DNA of 64,000 bases, taken from positions 1 through 64,000 of the forward strand of contig CAJURM010000005.1 of assembly GCA_910589025.1 (NCBI GenBank), given 5' to 3'. Positions 1 through 8,698 of the stretch are shown here, piece after piece. This stretch comes from an uncultured Odoribacter sp. Its GTDB lineage: Bacteria > Bacteroidota > Bacteroidia > Bacteroidales > Marinifilaceae. Made by a program: the position numbers and the translations under genes. Below the pieces are notes generated by a model that was given only the letters and a program-made list of their open reading frames with translations, made no database searches and was not told the origin of the DNA. Every line of letters begins with the position of its first letter. Within the stretch, counting starts at the first letter, position 1.

Positions 1-4
1 CTTT

Positions 5-32
5 ATTCTCCGTCGGCATGCCGACGGAGAAT
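5..32. repeat. 28-bp perfect palindrome at the left edge
   Basis: Positions 5-18 are the exact reverse complement of 19-32 (arm ATTCTCCGTCGGCA, centre AT). It has no loop, so it could act as a DNA operator or an inverted-repeat end rather than as a normal terminator. It is similar in style, not in sequence, to the palindromes around the ATPase gene at 59-60.4 kb. What lies to its left is outside the window. Confidence 0.6.
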
Positions 33-265
33 TGCACTTCTATTGTGAATCTTTATATTCATTACTGCTAACCTATTACGGCATGCTCATTTCAATTGGA
101 AAAATTTCTAATGACATGGTACGTGCTCACGTCATTGATGAAGAAGGTAATTTATATATTTATCCTGTCTGTCGTGAATGTAATAGTAGGTATAAATATA
201 CCAAACCGGATACTCCATTTGAAGTACGTATGGATGAATTAGTACCTGTACCCAATCAGAATTGA
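32..265 (+). CDS. small conserved-looking protein with a CxxC motif, function unknown
   Basis: Open frame of up to 77 residues that also stays open through the palindrome to the left edge, so it may be the 3' end of a longer gene. Within the frame the candidate starts are TTG at 32 and ATG at 83; neither has a convincing ribosome binding site. The second half is hydrophilic and carries CRECNSRY, a CxxC pair that could bind zinc, and ends LVPVPNQN. It lies upstream of the HEPN/MNT pair on the same strand but is separated by about 140 bp. No function recognised. Confidence 0.4.
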   Translation: MHFYCESLYSLLLTYYGMLISIGKISNDMVRAHVIDEEGNLYIYPVCRECNSRYKYTKPDTPFEVRMDELVPVPNQN

Positions 266-407
266 TTGATTCATTCATTTGTATCGAAAAGTCGGCGCCC
301 CACCCGTTGCTGGCTTTTTTTATGCGTGATAACGACTATTTCCTCAAATTCGTACAACCTCTTCATGGTTATATTTCCAATAATTCGTATATTTGCAAAA
401 AGAGCCT

Positions 408-710
408 ATGAAACAGACGATTATTAATAAACTGAAGCAATTTTTCGCATACCAGCCAATCGAAAAGGCATGGGTATTTGGCTCTTATTCGCGTGGAGAA
501 GAAACAAAAGATAGCGATATTGATATTTTGGTACGTTTCGCTAAGGATGCCAATATTACGCTTTTTAAATATGTCAGTATTGCGAATGCTTTACAGAAAC
601 TGTTACACAAAAAGATTGATTTAGTGGAAGAAGGGCAATTAAAAGAGTTTGCCAAACATTCAGCAGAACAAGATAAAATCCTGATTTATGAGAGAGAAGC
701 CGAAAGATAA
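408..710 (+). CDS. mntA: MNT-domain nucleotidyltransferase antitoxin (MntA type)
   Basis: A minimal nucleotidyltransferase of 100 residues. The signature GSYSRGE followed by DSDIDILV (residues 25-42) is the G-S-x10-D-x-D metal/nucleotide site of the polymerase-beta fold, and a third acid follows in KIDLVEE near residue 75. Members paired with HepT AMPylate a tyrosine in the toxin and so silence it. I chose ATG 408 over the in-frame TTG 393 because the purine-rich AAAAAGAG precedes it. The stop overlaps the hepT start by 23 nt, the usual translational coupling of this toxin-antitoxin family. The role in abortive defense or plasmid-type stabilisation is inferred from the family. Confidence 0.88.
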   Translation: MKQTIINKLKQFFAYQPIEKAWVFGSYSRGEETKDSDIDILVRFAKDANITLFKYVSIANALQKLLHKKIDLVEEGQLKEFAKHSAEQDKILIYEREAER

Positions 711-1029
711 AACAAGATTGTTGCATATGCTGGAAGCAATTGACAATATTTTTGAATTTACCCAAGGAATTACTTTTGAAGAATACAAGTCGAATAAAAT
801 TCTCCGTTTTGCTGTAATTAAGAATCTGGAAATCATAGGTGAGGCAGCCTATTTGCTTACCAAAGATTTCAGAGGGAATCATCCGAATATAGAATGGAAC
901 GCTGTTATTGGTATGCGCCATGTATTGGTACATGGATATTACCAAATCAAGGATGAAATAGTATGGGCTACTATACAAACGGAACTACAACCACTCAAAG
1001 ACAAAATTAAATTACTCTGTCAGGAATAA
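688..1029 (+). CDS. hepT: HEPN-domain ribonuclease toxin (HepT/DUF86 type)
   Basis: 113 residues, all-helical HEPN protein of the DUF86 group. The catalytic motif R-x4-H-x-Y is present as RHVLVHGYY (R77, H82, Y84), as is the AVIKNLEIIGEAA helix typical of the family. HepT cleaves RNA, and the Tyr of this motif is the residue AMPylated by MntA in the characterised pair. The start lies inside the 3' end of mntA. All toxin active-site residues are intact, so the pair is probably functional. The downstream DNA is a gene remnant, so the pair sits at a decayed junction. Confidence 0.9.
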   Translation: MREKPKDKTRLLHMLEAIDNIFEFTQGITFEEYKSNKILRFAVIKNLEIIGEAAYLLTKDFRGNHPNIEWNAVIGMRHVLVHGYYQIKDEIVWATIQTELQPLKDKIKLLCQE

Positions 1030-1195
1030 TACCTGATTATTATAAAATACAGGGCAGTGGATTCATTTCTACTGGCTTTTTATGGGTGGTGGAAAAATAC
1101 TGTAATTCCAGTTTTATATATACCTTTTGAAAAATTCTCCACCAATTGGAAATATACGGGTACAGGAGGGATTTGTGACTTAAAAGCAGCCATTT

Positions 1196-1447
1196 TTGAA
1201 AAAGAAATTATTAATCGGAGAAGTTCTCTTATTACTGAATTATAATCAGGCAGTTACAGGATTCAAAATTGCTTTTCCCCACAGTATCACCGATACCCTT
1301 GGCCGTATGCACGGAGACGCTCAGTTCGCCGGTTCTTCTTCTGTTCCCGCTCACGTAGAAATGATGGGATTTTTAGGTATGGGTAACAACCCGATGGTAG
1401 GTGCTACCGTTGCTGTTGCCGTTGCCATAGAAGAAGCATCCAAGTAA
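1196..1447 (+). pseudogene. 3' remnant of an unidentified gene
   Basis: The last ~62 codons (from about 1262) read like the conserved C-terminus of an enzyme: a GRMHGDAQF segment, then GFLGMGNNPMVGATVAVAVA and a short charged tail. The codons before that (KKKLLIGEVLLLLNYNQ) look like random AT-rich DNA, and the only start is a TTG with no ribosome binding site. I read this as a gene whose 5' part was deleted, perhaps when the HEPN/MNT pair arrived. I could not assign the parent family. The bidirectional terminator follows directly. Confidence 0.5.
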
Positions 1448-1470
1448 TTTTTTCAACAAATTACCTATAC

Positions 1471-1507
1471 AAAAAATCCTGCAAGTTAAAACTTACAGGA
1501 TTTTTTT
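1471..1507. terminator. bidirectional intrinsic terminator
   Basis: AAAAAATCCTG and CAGGATTTTTT form a stem with an inner AAGT/ACTT pairing around a TAAA loop. A-tract and T-tract flank it on either side, so it can stop both the gene remnant on the plus strand and the rhodanese gene on the minus strand, whose stop codon lies in the right arm. Confidence 0.75.
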
Positions 1508-1898
1508 ACTTTTTCAGCTTATCGGGCCAGGAGAGGTAGCCTTTGTCTAAATTATAAACCCTGAAGCCTTTTTGTACCAGCTTCCGGGCAGCCACACGAC
1601 TTCTGACGCCACCTTTACAATACACTGCCACCGGACGGTCAGCCTTTAATCCGGTTATCTGCTTATCAAAATCCGGTTTCCGGACATCTATATTACGGGC
1701 ACCTTCAATATGCCCGGCGTGATATTCGGCAGACGTCCGGACATCTATCAGCGTAACTACGCTATCCGCCAACAATTTTTTAAACTGAGTAGGCGCCAAA
1801 TCTCTCCAACCGCATCCTGTCGTGTCTGCTTTCATCTGTCCCCAAAGAGCTGTATTTAATGCAAACAAAAGCAATAAACTTCCCAATAAGATTTTCAT
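1506..1898 (-). CDS. exported single-domain rhodanese-like protein
   Basis: 130 residues from the ATG at 1898; a longer in-frame start at 1919 is less likely because the signal peptide begins at MKILLGSLLLLFALNTALWG. After cleavage the protein is one rhodanese fold: the LIDVRTSAEYHAGHIEGARN strand-helix and an active-site loop with the catalytic cysteine in VYCKGGVRS. It should act in the periplasm as a sulfurtransferase or sulfide/thiol carrier. It sits alone between a terminator and a divergent gap to the GlsB-like gene. Substrate cannot be read from the sequence. Confidence 0.88.
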   Translation of the reverse strand: MKILLGSLLLLFALNTALWGQMKADTTGCGWRDLAPTQFKKLLADSVVTLIDVRTSAEYHAGHIEGARNIDVRKPDFDKQITGLKADRPVAVYCKGGVRSRVAARKLVQKGFRVYNLDKGYLSWPDKLKK

Positions 1899-2024
1899 TT
1901 CACTGTGTATTTTTTGCAAAGATAAGGCAAGACGGCTGCAAAATCAAATTTACCTGAATTTTGCTGTAATGACACCCATCCGATGCAAAAACAGTGCAAA
2001 CAAAAAAGGTAGTGCCGGGCAGGC

Positions 2025-2279
2025 TCACTTACGTGTGGGACGGTTGACTAATCCGACAAACCAAAGCAGGACTATCGCTCCAATCACAGAAGTTATCAGA
2101 CTTCCGATAATACCGCCGGTAGAATAGAATCCAAGAAGACTGAACAGCCAGCCTCCCAATACACCTCCGATAATTCCGATAATCATGTTGATTAACAAGC
2201 CATATCCCTGGCCTCTCATGATTCTGCTTGCCACCCATCCGGCAACAAGCCCGATAACAATATACCAAATAAACATCAT
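2025..2279 (-). CDS. GlsB/YeaQ/YmgE family membrane protein
   Basis: 84 residues with three hydrophobic helices and the glycine-rich GLVAGWVASRIMRGQGYG and NMIIGIIGGVLGGWLF segments typical of the transglycosylase-associated/GlsB family. These are small inner-membrane proteins often induced by general or envelope stress. Two adjacent ATGs (2279 and 2276) are possible starts. It is monocistronic. Exact function is unknown in the family. Confidence 0.85.
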   Translation of the reverse strand: MMFIWYIVIGLVAGWVASRIMRGQGYGLLINMIIGIIGGVLGGWLFSLLGFYSTGGIIGSLITSVIGAIVLLWFVGLVNRPTRK

Positions 2280-2358
2280 AACTGTAATCTTTTTAGTTCA
2301 ACATAACCTATTTACTCGTTTTCCCGGCAAATGGTTACATCGCCCCCCAAAGAATACG

Positions 2359-4191
2359 TCATTGGGGTTCTTTCCAATCCCCATGTTCCCAAATCAACTG
2401 CTTCAACGCTTCTATGGCTTCCTCTTCAGGCACGGCATTTTTCACCCTCTGCCGGCCTTTATAAAGATTCACTTTCCCGTTTCCGGCACCTACATAACCA
2501 TAATCCGCATCTCCCATCTCTCCGGGACCGTTCACCACACACCCCATAATTGCAATCTTCAACTGATCCAAATGGGCAAAAGCCCGCTTCACTCTCGACA
2601 CAGCTTCTTCCAGATTATACAACGTCCTGCCGCATCCGGGGCAACTGACGAACTCCGTTTTATAGCGACGAACGCCTACCGACTGCAAAATATTCCGGCT
2701 CAATTCCAAACCCGTCCCCACTTCACCTGCCAAGGTTACCCAAAACCCTGCGGCAAGATTATCCATAAAAAGTCCGCCGGTATGGGCAGCTATTTTCAAA
2801 CGTCCCTCCTCTCCTGAAACACCTTTTACCCTCACAATCACAGGACACAGCCCCTGTATCCGTTCCATCATCCGGCGATAGACATGATAATCCACCGCTT
2901 CCGGAGAGAGTACCAACACACCATTGTTCTTTTTTACACTCTCCAACAACTCCGCGTCAATCTGTTCTTCTCTCTCCACTTCCACAAAAATACGCTCGGC
3001 ATCCACTTTCCCGGATTCTTCCTTCACAAAATCCGCCGACACAAGAGGACAGGCTTTCCGGTTATACACATGTGCCATATCCAGATTCTCTCCCGGCACT
3101 ATCACCGTTATCTCTCCCGGCAATTTTGTCAGCTCAGGTCCCAATGCCTCTGTAAAAATCATTTCCGGAGCTTTTCTTCCTGCTTTCAATCGGGCTCCCA
3201 CAATAGGGTCTGCCTCCGGCTGTTGTATGAATCCCAACTGCAACATCACCTCTTCATTCAACACCTGTACGGAAGAAATATCCGCCACAATAAAGGGCTT
3301 GACATCTTTATTTTCAGACATCTTCCCGGTATACACAAATTCCGGACGACACAAGGAAACCAATCTCCGGGCGACCGGAATTTCATATTCCGGTGCTTCC
3401 GTCAAAGACACCCGTATCGTATCGCCAATACCTTCATTCAGCAAGCAACCGATACCTGCTGCCGAGCGAATACGGCCGTCCTCTCCTTCGCCTGCTTCCG
3501 TAACTCCCAAGTGCAAAGGATATTCCATTCCTTCCTCCTGCATCGCTTTGACCAGCAAACGAACAGCCCGGACCATCACCCGGCAATCACTCGATTTCAA
3601 AGAAATCACAACATTCCGGAAATCCACCTCCCGGCACACCCTCAAATATTCCATCGTTGCCTCTACCATCCCGGCAGGCGTATTACCATAACGGCTCATA
3701 ATACGGTCAGACAATGAACCGTGATTCGTACCGATACGTACCGCTGTATCATACTCCCGGCACACATCCAGAAATTCAATAAATTTCGTTCTTAAACGCT
3801 CCAACTCCGCCTTGTACTCCTCATCCGTATAAGTCAGATTCTGAAACGTCGCCCGTTTGTCAATAAAGTTTCCCGGATTAATACGTACCTTCTCCACATA
3901 CTTAGCTGCCACCACAGCCGCATCCGGATTAAAGTGTATATCAGCGGAAAGCGGAGTGGAATATCCCCGCCGCCGTAACTCTTCCCGGATATTTTTCAAG
4001 TTTTCCGCTTCTTTCACCCCTTGCGCCGTGATGCGCACCAACTGCCCCCCAGCTTCAATAATACGAATAGCCTGTTCCACACAAGCCTCTGTATCCATCG
4101 TCGAAGTGTTCAACATGGATTGTACCACCACGGGACGGTCATAAGATAAGACACAATCCCCGACTTTTACCGATAATGTCTTCCGACGCAT
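2359..4191 (-). CDS. ispG: (E)-4-hydroxy-3-methylbut-2-enyl-diphosphate synthase
   Basis: Penultimate enzyme of the MEP isoprenoid pathway: it reductively opens MEcPP to HMBPP using a [4Fe-4S] cluster. The N-terminal TIM-barrel part is clear (VQSMLNTSTMDTEACVEQ, RINPGNF, RIGTNHGSLSDR). The C-terminal cluster domain has CPGCGRT and GCVVNGPGEMGDADYGYVG with the cluster cysteines. At 610 residues it is much longer than the ~370-residue E. coli enzyme; the middle third is the extra domain found in Bacteroidota, chlamydial and plant IspG. It lies 7 nt after the acyl-CoA ligase stop, so the two are probably co-transcribed. Confidence 0.96.
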   Translation of the reverse strand: MRRKTLSVKVGDCVLSYDRPVVVQSMLNTSTMDTEACVEQAIRIIEAGGQLVRITAQGVKEAENLKNIREELRRRGYSTPLSADIHFNPDAAVVAAKYVEKVRINPGNFIDKRATFQNLTYTDEEYKAELERLRTKFIEFLDVCREYDTAVRIGTNHGSLSDRIMSRYGNTPAGMVEATMEYLRVCREVDFRNVVISLKSSDCRVMVRAVRLLVKAMQEEGMEYPLHLGVTEAGEGEDGRIRSAAGIGCLLNEGIGDTIRVSLTEAPEYEIPVARRLVSLCRPEFVYTGKMSENKDVKPFIVADISSVQVLNEEVMLQLGFIQQPEADPIVGARLKAGRKAPEMIFTEALGPELTKLPGEITVIVPGENLDMAHVYNRKACPLVSADFVKEESGKVDAERIFVEVEREEQIDAELLESVKKNNGVLVLSPEAVDYHVYRRMMERIQGLCPVIVRVKGVSGEEGRLKIAAHTGGLFMDNLAAGFWVTLAGEVGTGLELSRNILQSVGVRRYKTEFVSCPGCGRTLYNLEEAVSRVKRAFAHLDQLKIAIMGCVVNGPGEMGDADYGYVGAGNGKVNLYKGRQRVKNAVPEEEAIEALKQLIWEHGDWKEPQ

Positions 4192-4198
4192 AGTGATT

Positions 4199-6106
4199 TT
4201 AATCTTTAAATAATTTCCTGATATTCTGTGTATTTCTCACATTTTGTATATTTTTCCCTTCCGGCGTATAGGTATAATCCAATTCTTCCTTGTACAACTC
4301 AATAACCCGGTGACGCACCATCTTGGCAGAGGAATTTATCGTCCCATTGCTTTCTTTCAATGTCTCCGGCAGGACTGCCACCACTGCAGGCAACCACCGC
4401 TCCGGAAAAAGTCCTTCATATTTACCACCCCGGCGAAATTCCATCAGCTCCTTATGGATTTTCTGCAGCATCAACTTATAGGCTTCCATTGTGCCCCATT
4501 CCATTCTTTTCCTCTCCACATACTCCTTCAACGCCTGTTTATTCGGAACAATCAGCCCTGAAGTATAAGGCGACTGATTATTATATAACACACAGACATC
4601 AATGTAAGCAGATTTTTCGGCAATCGCCTCTTCTATACCCTCAGGGCTATATTTCTCTCCGTCATTCGCAATCAGCAGCGATTTAAAACGTCCCAAAACA
4701 TACAAAAAACCGTCCTTCCCCATATATCCCAAATCCCCGGTATATAACCAGCCGTCCCGGACTGCTTTTGCCGTCGATTCTTCATTCCGCCAGTATCCCT
4801 TCATCACATTTCCGCCGGAAATAACAATCTCTCCGGCTTCTTCCGGTTCCGCCTCTTTCCCTTGCTCATTAAGAATCTTCAATGCCATCGGTCTGACCGG
4901 AACCCCCGACGAACCGAATTTATGTTTTAAAGGCGTATTGGAACTGATGACCGGAGAAGCCTCCGACAATCCATAGCCCTGATACATCGGGATACCCAAT
5001 GCCGAAAAATAGTTTTGCAACTCCACATCCAAAAGTGCACCGCCGCCAATGAAGAAACGGAGATTTCCGCCAAAGACTTTTCTGATTCGATTAAATACCA
5101 ACACATCAAAAAATCGGACCAAAGGACAAAGCAGGTATCTCCAACCTTTCGGACCGTTTCTCTGCTCTCCGTAATAGCGGTATGCCAACTTCAACCCCCA
5201 ACGATACAACGTACGCACAAAAACCCCTTTTTTCCCGATTTCCGTCTCTATATTTTTCCTGAAATTCTTGGCAATGGCAGGGACACTCAATAAGATATGA
5301 GGCTTGACTTCCCGGATATTGACCGGAATATTCCGAAGGCTTTCCATCGAAGAACGACCAAAGTCCACTGCTGCTACGGAAGCTCCGTTATACATAAACG
5401 AATAAAGCCCCACCGTATGGGCAAAACTATGATCCCAAGGCAGAAACAACAAAATACGGTAATGTTGGGGTATCTGTATCAGGGAATCCGACTGGAGCAC
5501 ATTACTGACAAAATTGCCATGAGTCAGCATGATGCCCTTCGGTTCAGCCGTCGTGCCGGACGTATAGATAATATTCGCCACCTGGTCAGCCGAAACAGAA
5601 GAAAGTACCTCATCCAGATTCCGGCTATTGTGTTCCAGCCACTCTCTTCCACTTTCCGCCAAACTCTCTAACGGGACATACCTTTTATCCTCTCCTGTTT
5701 CCGATGAAAAAACATAGATTTTCTCCACTGTCTCCAGCTCCCCGATAATCCGGGCTACCGTTTGCATATAATAAGCAGATACTATCAGAAAACGACAACC
5801 GGCATGATTCAACCGGAATATCAGTTCCTGCTCATTCAGGCGGATACTTAAAGGCACATTGATACCGCCGGCATACAAAATCCCCAATTCACAACACACC
5901 CAGTCCGCACAACCTTCCGCCAACAATGCGACCCGTTGTCCTTTTTTCAATCCGGCATACAGCAAGCCTCCGGCTATTTCCCTCACCCGCTGCCTCGTCC
6001 GGGCATACGTCATTGCCTCGTATTTTCCACCGATTTTCTCCCACAGATAAGGATTATCCGGATATTTAGAACAACTCTGTTCAAACAAATCTATTATCGT
6101 ATCCAT
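4199..6106 (-). CDS. long-chain acyl-CoA synthetase (AMP-forming)
   Basis: Adenylate-forming enzyme of the long-chain fatty acid-CoA ligase type. The P-loop-like IIYTSGTTAEPKGIMLTH, the QGYGLSEASPVIS motif, and GWLYTGDLGYMGKDGFLYV with the hinge GRFKSLLIANDGEKYSPEGIE are all present. It would activate fatty acids to acyl-CoA via acyl-AMP at the inner membrane face. I chose ATG 6106 because GAGGAAA sits directly upstream; GTG 6118 is the longer option. Upstream, CAAAATTA at 6129-6136 reads TAATTTTG on this strand, a Bacteroidota -7 element. It is followed closely by ispG. Confidence 0.93.
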   Translation of the reverse strand: MDTIIDLFEQSCSKYPDNPYLWEKIGGKYEAMTYARTRQRVREIAGGLLYAGLKKGQRVALLAEGCADWVCCELGILYAGGINVPLSIRLNEQELIFRLNHAGCRFLIVSAYYMQTVARIIGELETVEKIYVFSSETGEDKRYVPLESLAESGREWLEHNSRNLDEVLSSVSADQVANIIYTSGTTAEPKGIMLTHGNFVSNVLQSDSLIQIPQHYRILLFLPWDHSFAHTVGLYSFMYNGASVAAVDFGRSSMESLRNIPVNIREVKPHILLSVPAIAKNFRKNIETEIGKKGVFVRTLYRWGLKLAYRYYGEQRNGPKGWRYLLCPLVRFFDVLVFNRIRKVFGGNLRFFIGGGALLDVELQNYFSALGIPMYQGYGLSEASPVISSNTPLKHKFGSSGVPVRPMALKILNEQGKEAEPEEAGEIVISGGNVMKGYWRNEESTAKAVRDGWLYTGDLGYMGKDGFLYVLGRFKSLLIANDGEKYSPEGIEEAIAEKSAYIDVCVLYNNQSPYTSGLIVPNKQALKEYVERKRMEWGTMEAYKLMLQKIHKELMEFRRGGKYEGLFPERWLPAVVAVLPETLKESNGTINSSAKMVRHRVIELYKEELDYTYTPEGKNIQNVRNTQNIRKLFKD

Positions 6107-6128
6107 ACGTTTCCTCACATCATCCTGA

Positions 6129-6136
6129 CAAAATTA
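6129..6136 (-). promoter_or_regulatory. -7 promoter element for the acyl-CoA ligase-ispG unit
   Basis: TAATTTTG on the minus strand fits TAnnTTTG. No clear TTTG was found at the usual distance upstream, so this rests on the -7 box alone. Confidence 0.4.
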
Positions 6137-6276
6137 CAAAGAAATTCCCGTTTTACCGAATACTTTGGCTTCTCCCACAAGAGATCATGCCGGGATTCCC
6201 GGCGAAAATTACGCTTCAGGAAACCTTTGCAATAGTATTTACGTAAAACCCTATTCACAGTTTAATAGTTGAGGCG

Positions 6277-6489
6277 ATGAGATTAGTTATTTCGGGTATA
6301 TTGACACTGGTCATTCTGATTATGATTTCAGTTTTTAAACGGGAGGTAAATACATTAGAAACAGACGGAAAGGCAACCGTTGCCAGCTTCCCCAAAACAA
6401 CAGACATTTTCCAGAAAATTCTTCCCCACGAATTGCACCCCTGGTTCGATTTCCATGAACAGGTAAAAATTCCGTTTCTCAGAAAGTAG
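6277..6489 (+). CDS. small single-pass membrane protein, unknown
   Basis: 70 residues: an N-terminal hydrophobic helix (LVISGILTLVILIMISVF) followed by a soluble tail with FPKTTDIFQKILPHELHPWFDFHEQ. GAGG lies a few bases before the ATG. It lies between a divergently transcribed ligase and the ybaK-type gene. The overlapping antisense frame is less protein-like. No family recognised; this could be a real small membrane or secreted protein. Confidence 0.45.
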   Translation: MRLVISGILTLVILIMISVFKREVNTLETDGKATVASFPKTTDIFQKILPHELHPWFDFHEQVKIPFLRK

Positions 6490-6537
6490 CCTGCATCCTT
6501 GTTTTTCATTACCTTTGATGCCGCAATATTTTCCGGT

Positions 6538-7017
6538 ATGGCGACAAAAATAAACAAAACCAATGCGGCACGCCTTTTAGACAAAGCTGCTGTTTCGTAC
6601 GAACTTATTCCGTACGAAGTGGACGAAAACAACCTGGCTGCCATTCACGTCGCAGAACAGTTGCACGAAGACATTCAATGCGTATTCAAAACGCTGGTAT
6701 TACACGGAGACAAAACCGGTTATTTCGTCTGTGTCATTCCCGGCGACCGGGAAGTGGACCTGAAACTGGCAGCTAAAGTTTCGGGCAATAAAAAGGCGGA
6801 CTTAATTCCCATGAAAGAGTTGCTCCCCGTCACCGGCTACATCCGGGGCGGCTGTTCCCCCATCGGAATGAAAAAGAATTTCCCCACTTTCATTCACGAC
6901 ACCTGCCTTCATTTCCCGCACATCTTCATCAGCGCCGGCATCCGCGGCCTGCAAATCAAAATCGCCCCCGACACCCTCATCCGCTACACCTCCGCCCTGC
7001 CCTGCCAACTGTCTTAA
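6538..7017 (+). CDS. ybaK: Cys-tRNA(Pro)/Cys-tRNA(Cys) deacylase, YbaK/EbsC type
   Basis: 159 residues of the YbaK fold, which hydrolyses mischarged Cys-tRNA(Pro) in trans. The family hallmarks are visible: KTNAARLLDKAAVSYELIPYE at the N-terminus, QCVFKTLVLHGDKTGYFVCVIPG with the catalytic-region lysine, EVDLKLAAKVSGNKKADL and GYIRGGCSPIGMKK. ATG 6538 is preferred over an upstream TTG because the family starts near here. A TACCTTTG box at 6510-6517 could be its -7 promoter. Its position just before cysS is fitting, since both deal with cysteinyl-tRNA. Confidence 0.93.
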   Translation: MATKINKTNAARLLDKAAVSYELIPYEVDENNLAAIHVAEQLHEDIQCVFKTLVLHGDKTGYFVCVIPGDREVDLKLAAKVSGNKKADLIPMKELLPVTGYIRGGCSPIGMKKNFPTFIHDTCLHFPHIFISAGIRGLQIKIAPDTLIRYTSALPCQLS

Positions 7018-7045
7018 CAAGCATTTTCTAATCCCGGACGTATTT

Positions 7046-7079
7046 TTTGCAGCAAAACAATAAAAAAATTATACCTTTA
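7046..7079 (+). promoter_or_regulatory. Bacteroidota-type promoter of cysS
   Basis: TTTG at 7046-7049 and TACCTTTA at 7072-7079, 22 nt apart, match the -33 TTTG and -7 TAnnTTTG elements. The cysS ATG follows 26 nt later. Confidence 0.6.
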
Positions 7080-7105
7080 CGCTTTCAACAAAAACTGCCA
7101 AAATT

Positions 7106-8578
7106 ATGGAGAATAAGCTGACGATATATAACACCATGAGTCGCCGGAAAGAGGAGTTTCAACCCTTGAATCCTCCTTTTGTCGGATTATACGTTTGCGG
7201 GCCGACCGTTTACGGTGATGCCCATTTGGGACATGCCCGCCCGGCCATCACGTTCGACGTGCTTTTCCGATACCTGCAATACCTGGGGTATAAAGTCAGA
7301 TACATCCGCAACATCACAGACGTAGGGCATTTGACCAACGACAGCGACGACGGGGAAGATAAAATCGAAAAAAAGGCAAAGCTGGACCGCCTGGAACCGA
7401 TGGAAATCGTCCAGTTCTATACCAACCGTTTCCATAAAAACATGGAGCAGCTCAACACCCTGAGCCCAAGCATCGAGCCGCACGCCTCCGGTCACATCAT
7501 AGAGCAACAGGAACTCATAAAAAAGATTCTGCAAAACGGATTTGCCTATGAAAGCGACGGCAGCATCTATTTTGACGTAGAAGCCTACAACAAAAAATAC
7601 CAGTACGGCAAACTCTCCGGACGGAAAGTGGAAGAGCTGTTTGCCAATACCCGGCAGTTAGACGGACAAAACGAAAAACGCAATTCCTTTGACTTCGCCC
7701 TCTGGAAAAAAGCCTCGCCGGAACACATCATGCGCTGGCCCTCCCCCTGGAGCGACGGATTCCCCGGTTGGCATTTAGAGTGCTCCTGCATGAGCCAGAA
7801 ATACCTGGGCGACACGTTCGACATCCACGGAGGCGGACTGGACTTGCAATTTCCGCATCATGAATGCGAAATCGCCCAAAGCACGGCAGCATACGGACAC
7901 GAAGCCGTACGCTATTGGATGCACAACAACATGATCACCATCAACGGCCAGAAAATGGGCAAATCGTTAGGCAATTTCATTACCTTAGACCAATTGTTTT
8001 CCGGTGAAAACGACGTGTTGGAGCAGGCCTACTCCCCCATGACAGTCAGGTTCTTTATCCTTCAGGCACATTACAGAAGTCCGCTCGACTTCTCCAACGA
8101 AGCCCTGCAAGCCGCCGAAAAAGGACACGAACGGCTGATGGCAGCTATAGAGGTGCTGGACCGTCTGAAACCCTCTGACAAGAATACGGTCAATGTGGAC
8201 GAACTGGCAGAAAAATGCTTCCAGTCCATGAACGACGACCTGAATACACCGACGCTGATTTCCCAGCTTTTTGACGGTGTACGCATGATTAATTCCATTG
8301 CCGCCGGGCACGAACACATCGATGCTGCCAATTTGGACAAACTGAAAAAATTGTATCACGATTTTGTTTTCACCATACTCGGACTGAAAAAAGAGTGCGA
8401 ATCCGCAGGAAAAGACCATGAAGTATTAGGTAAAGTACTCGATATGGTCATGTCTATCCGCACAGAAGCCAAACAAAAGAAAGACTGGGCAACCTCCGAC
8501 AAAATCCGGGACGAGCTCAAAGCTGCCGGTGTAAATGTGAAAGATACCAAAGAGGGCTACGAATGGTCGGTTGAATAA
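7106..8578 (+). CDS. cysS: cysteinyl-tRNA synthetase
   Basis: 490 residues, full length for the class I enzyme that charges tRNA-Cys. It has CGPTVYGDAHLGHARP with the first zinc cysteine and the HIGH motif as HLGH, GWHLECSCMSQKYLG and GGGLDLQFPHHECEIAQ completing the zinc site, and GQKMGKSLGN as the KMSKS loop. The C-terminal DALR-type helical domain is complete. It has its own promoter and follows the ybaK-type editing gene. Confidence 0.98.
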   Translation: MENKLTIYNTMSRRKEEFQPLNPPFVGLYVCGPTVYGDAHLGHARPAITFDVLFRYLQYLGYKVRYIRNITDVGHLTNDSDDGEDKIEKKAKLDRLEPMEIVQFYTNRFHKNMEQLNTLSPSIEPHASGHIIEQQELIKKILQNGFAYESDGSIYFDVEAYNKKYQYGKLSGRKVEELFANTRQLDGQNEKRNSFDFALWKKASPEHIMRWPSPWSDGFPGWHLECSCMSQKYLGDTFDIHGGGLDLQFPHHECEIAQSTAAYGHEAVRYWMHNNMITINGQKMGKSLGNFITLDQLFSGENDVLEQAYSPMTVRFFILQAHYRSPLDFSNEALQAAEKGHERLMAAIEVLDRLKPSDKNTVNVDELAEKCFQSMNDDLNTPTLISQLFDGVRMINSIAAGHEHIDAANLDKLKKLYHDFVFTILGLKKECESAGKDHEVLGKVLDMVMSIRTEAKQKKDWATSDKIRDELKAAGVNVKDTKEGYEWSVE

Positions 8579-8610
8579 ACTCCGCCAGACAATCATCGCA
8601 ATACAAAACA

Positions 8611-8666
8611 TAAAACTCCGCCAACAGCAGGTCTTACTACAGACTCACACTGATAACGGAGTTTTA
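8611..8666 (+). terminator. long-loop inverted repeat after cysS
   Basis: TAAAACTCCG at 8611-8620 and CGGAGTTTTA at 8657-8666 are exact reverse complements with a 36-nt loop, followed by TTTTTAAA. It probably ends the cysS transcript, but the loop is long for an intrinsic terminator. Confidence 0.45.
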
Positions 8667-8698
8667 TTTTTAAACAACGGAAAACACACTGAAATTCT

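Noticed and set aside
1057..1245. 62-codon frame between hepT and the gene remnant
   Set aside because: Non-ATG start, no ribosome binding site and random-looking AT-rich sequence.
2884..3717. 277-codon open frame on the plus strand
   Set aside because: It lies fully antisense to ispG, is rich in His, Arg and Phe as expected from the reverse of its codons, and has no family features.
6255..6644. 129-codon frame on the minus strand before the ybaK-type gene
   Set aside because: It covers the start of ybaK and the small membrane protein in antisense, with no start signals; Ser/Ile-rich shadow composition.
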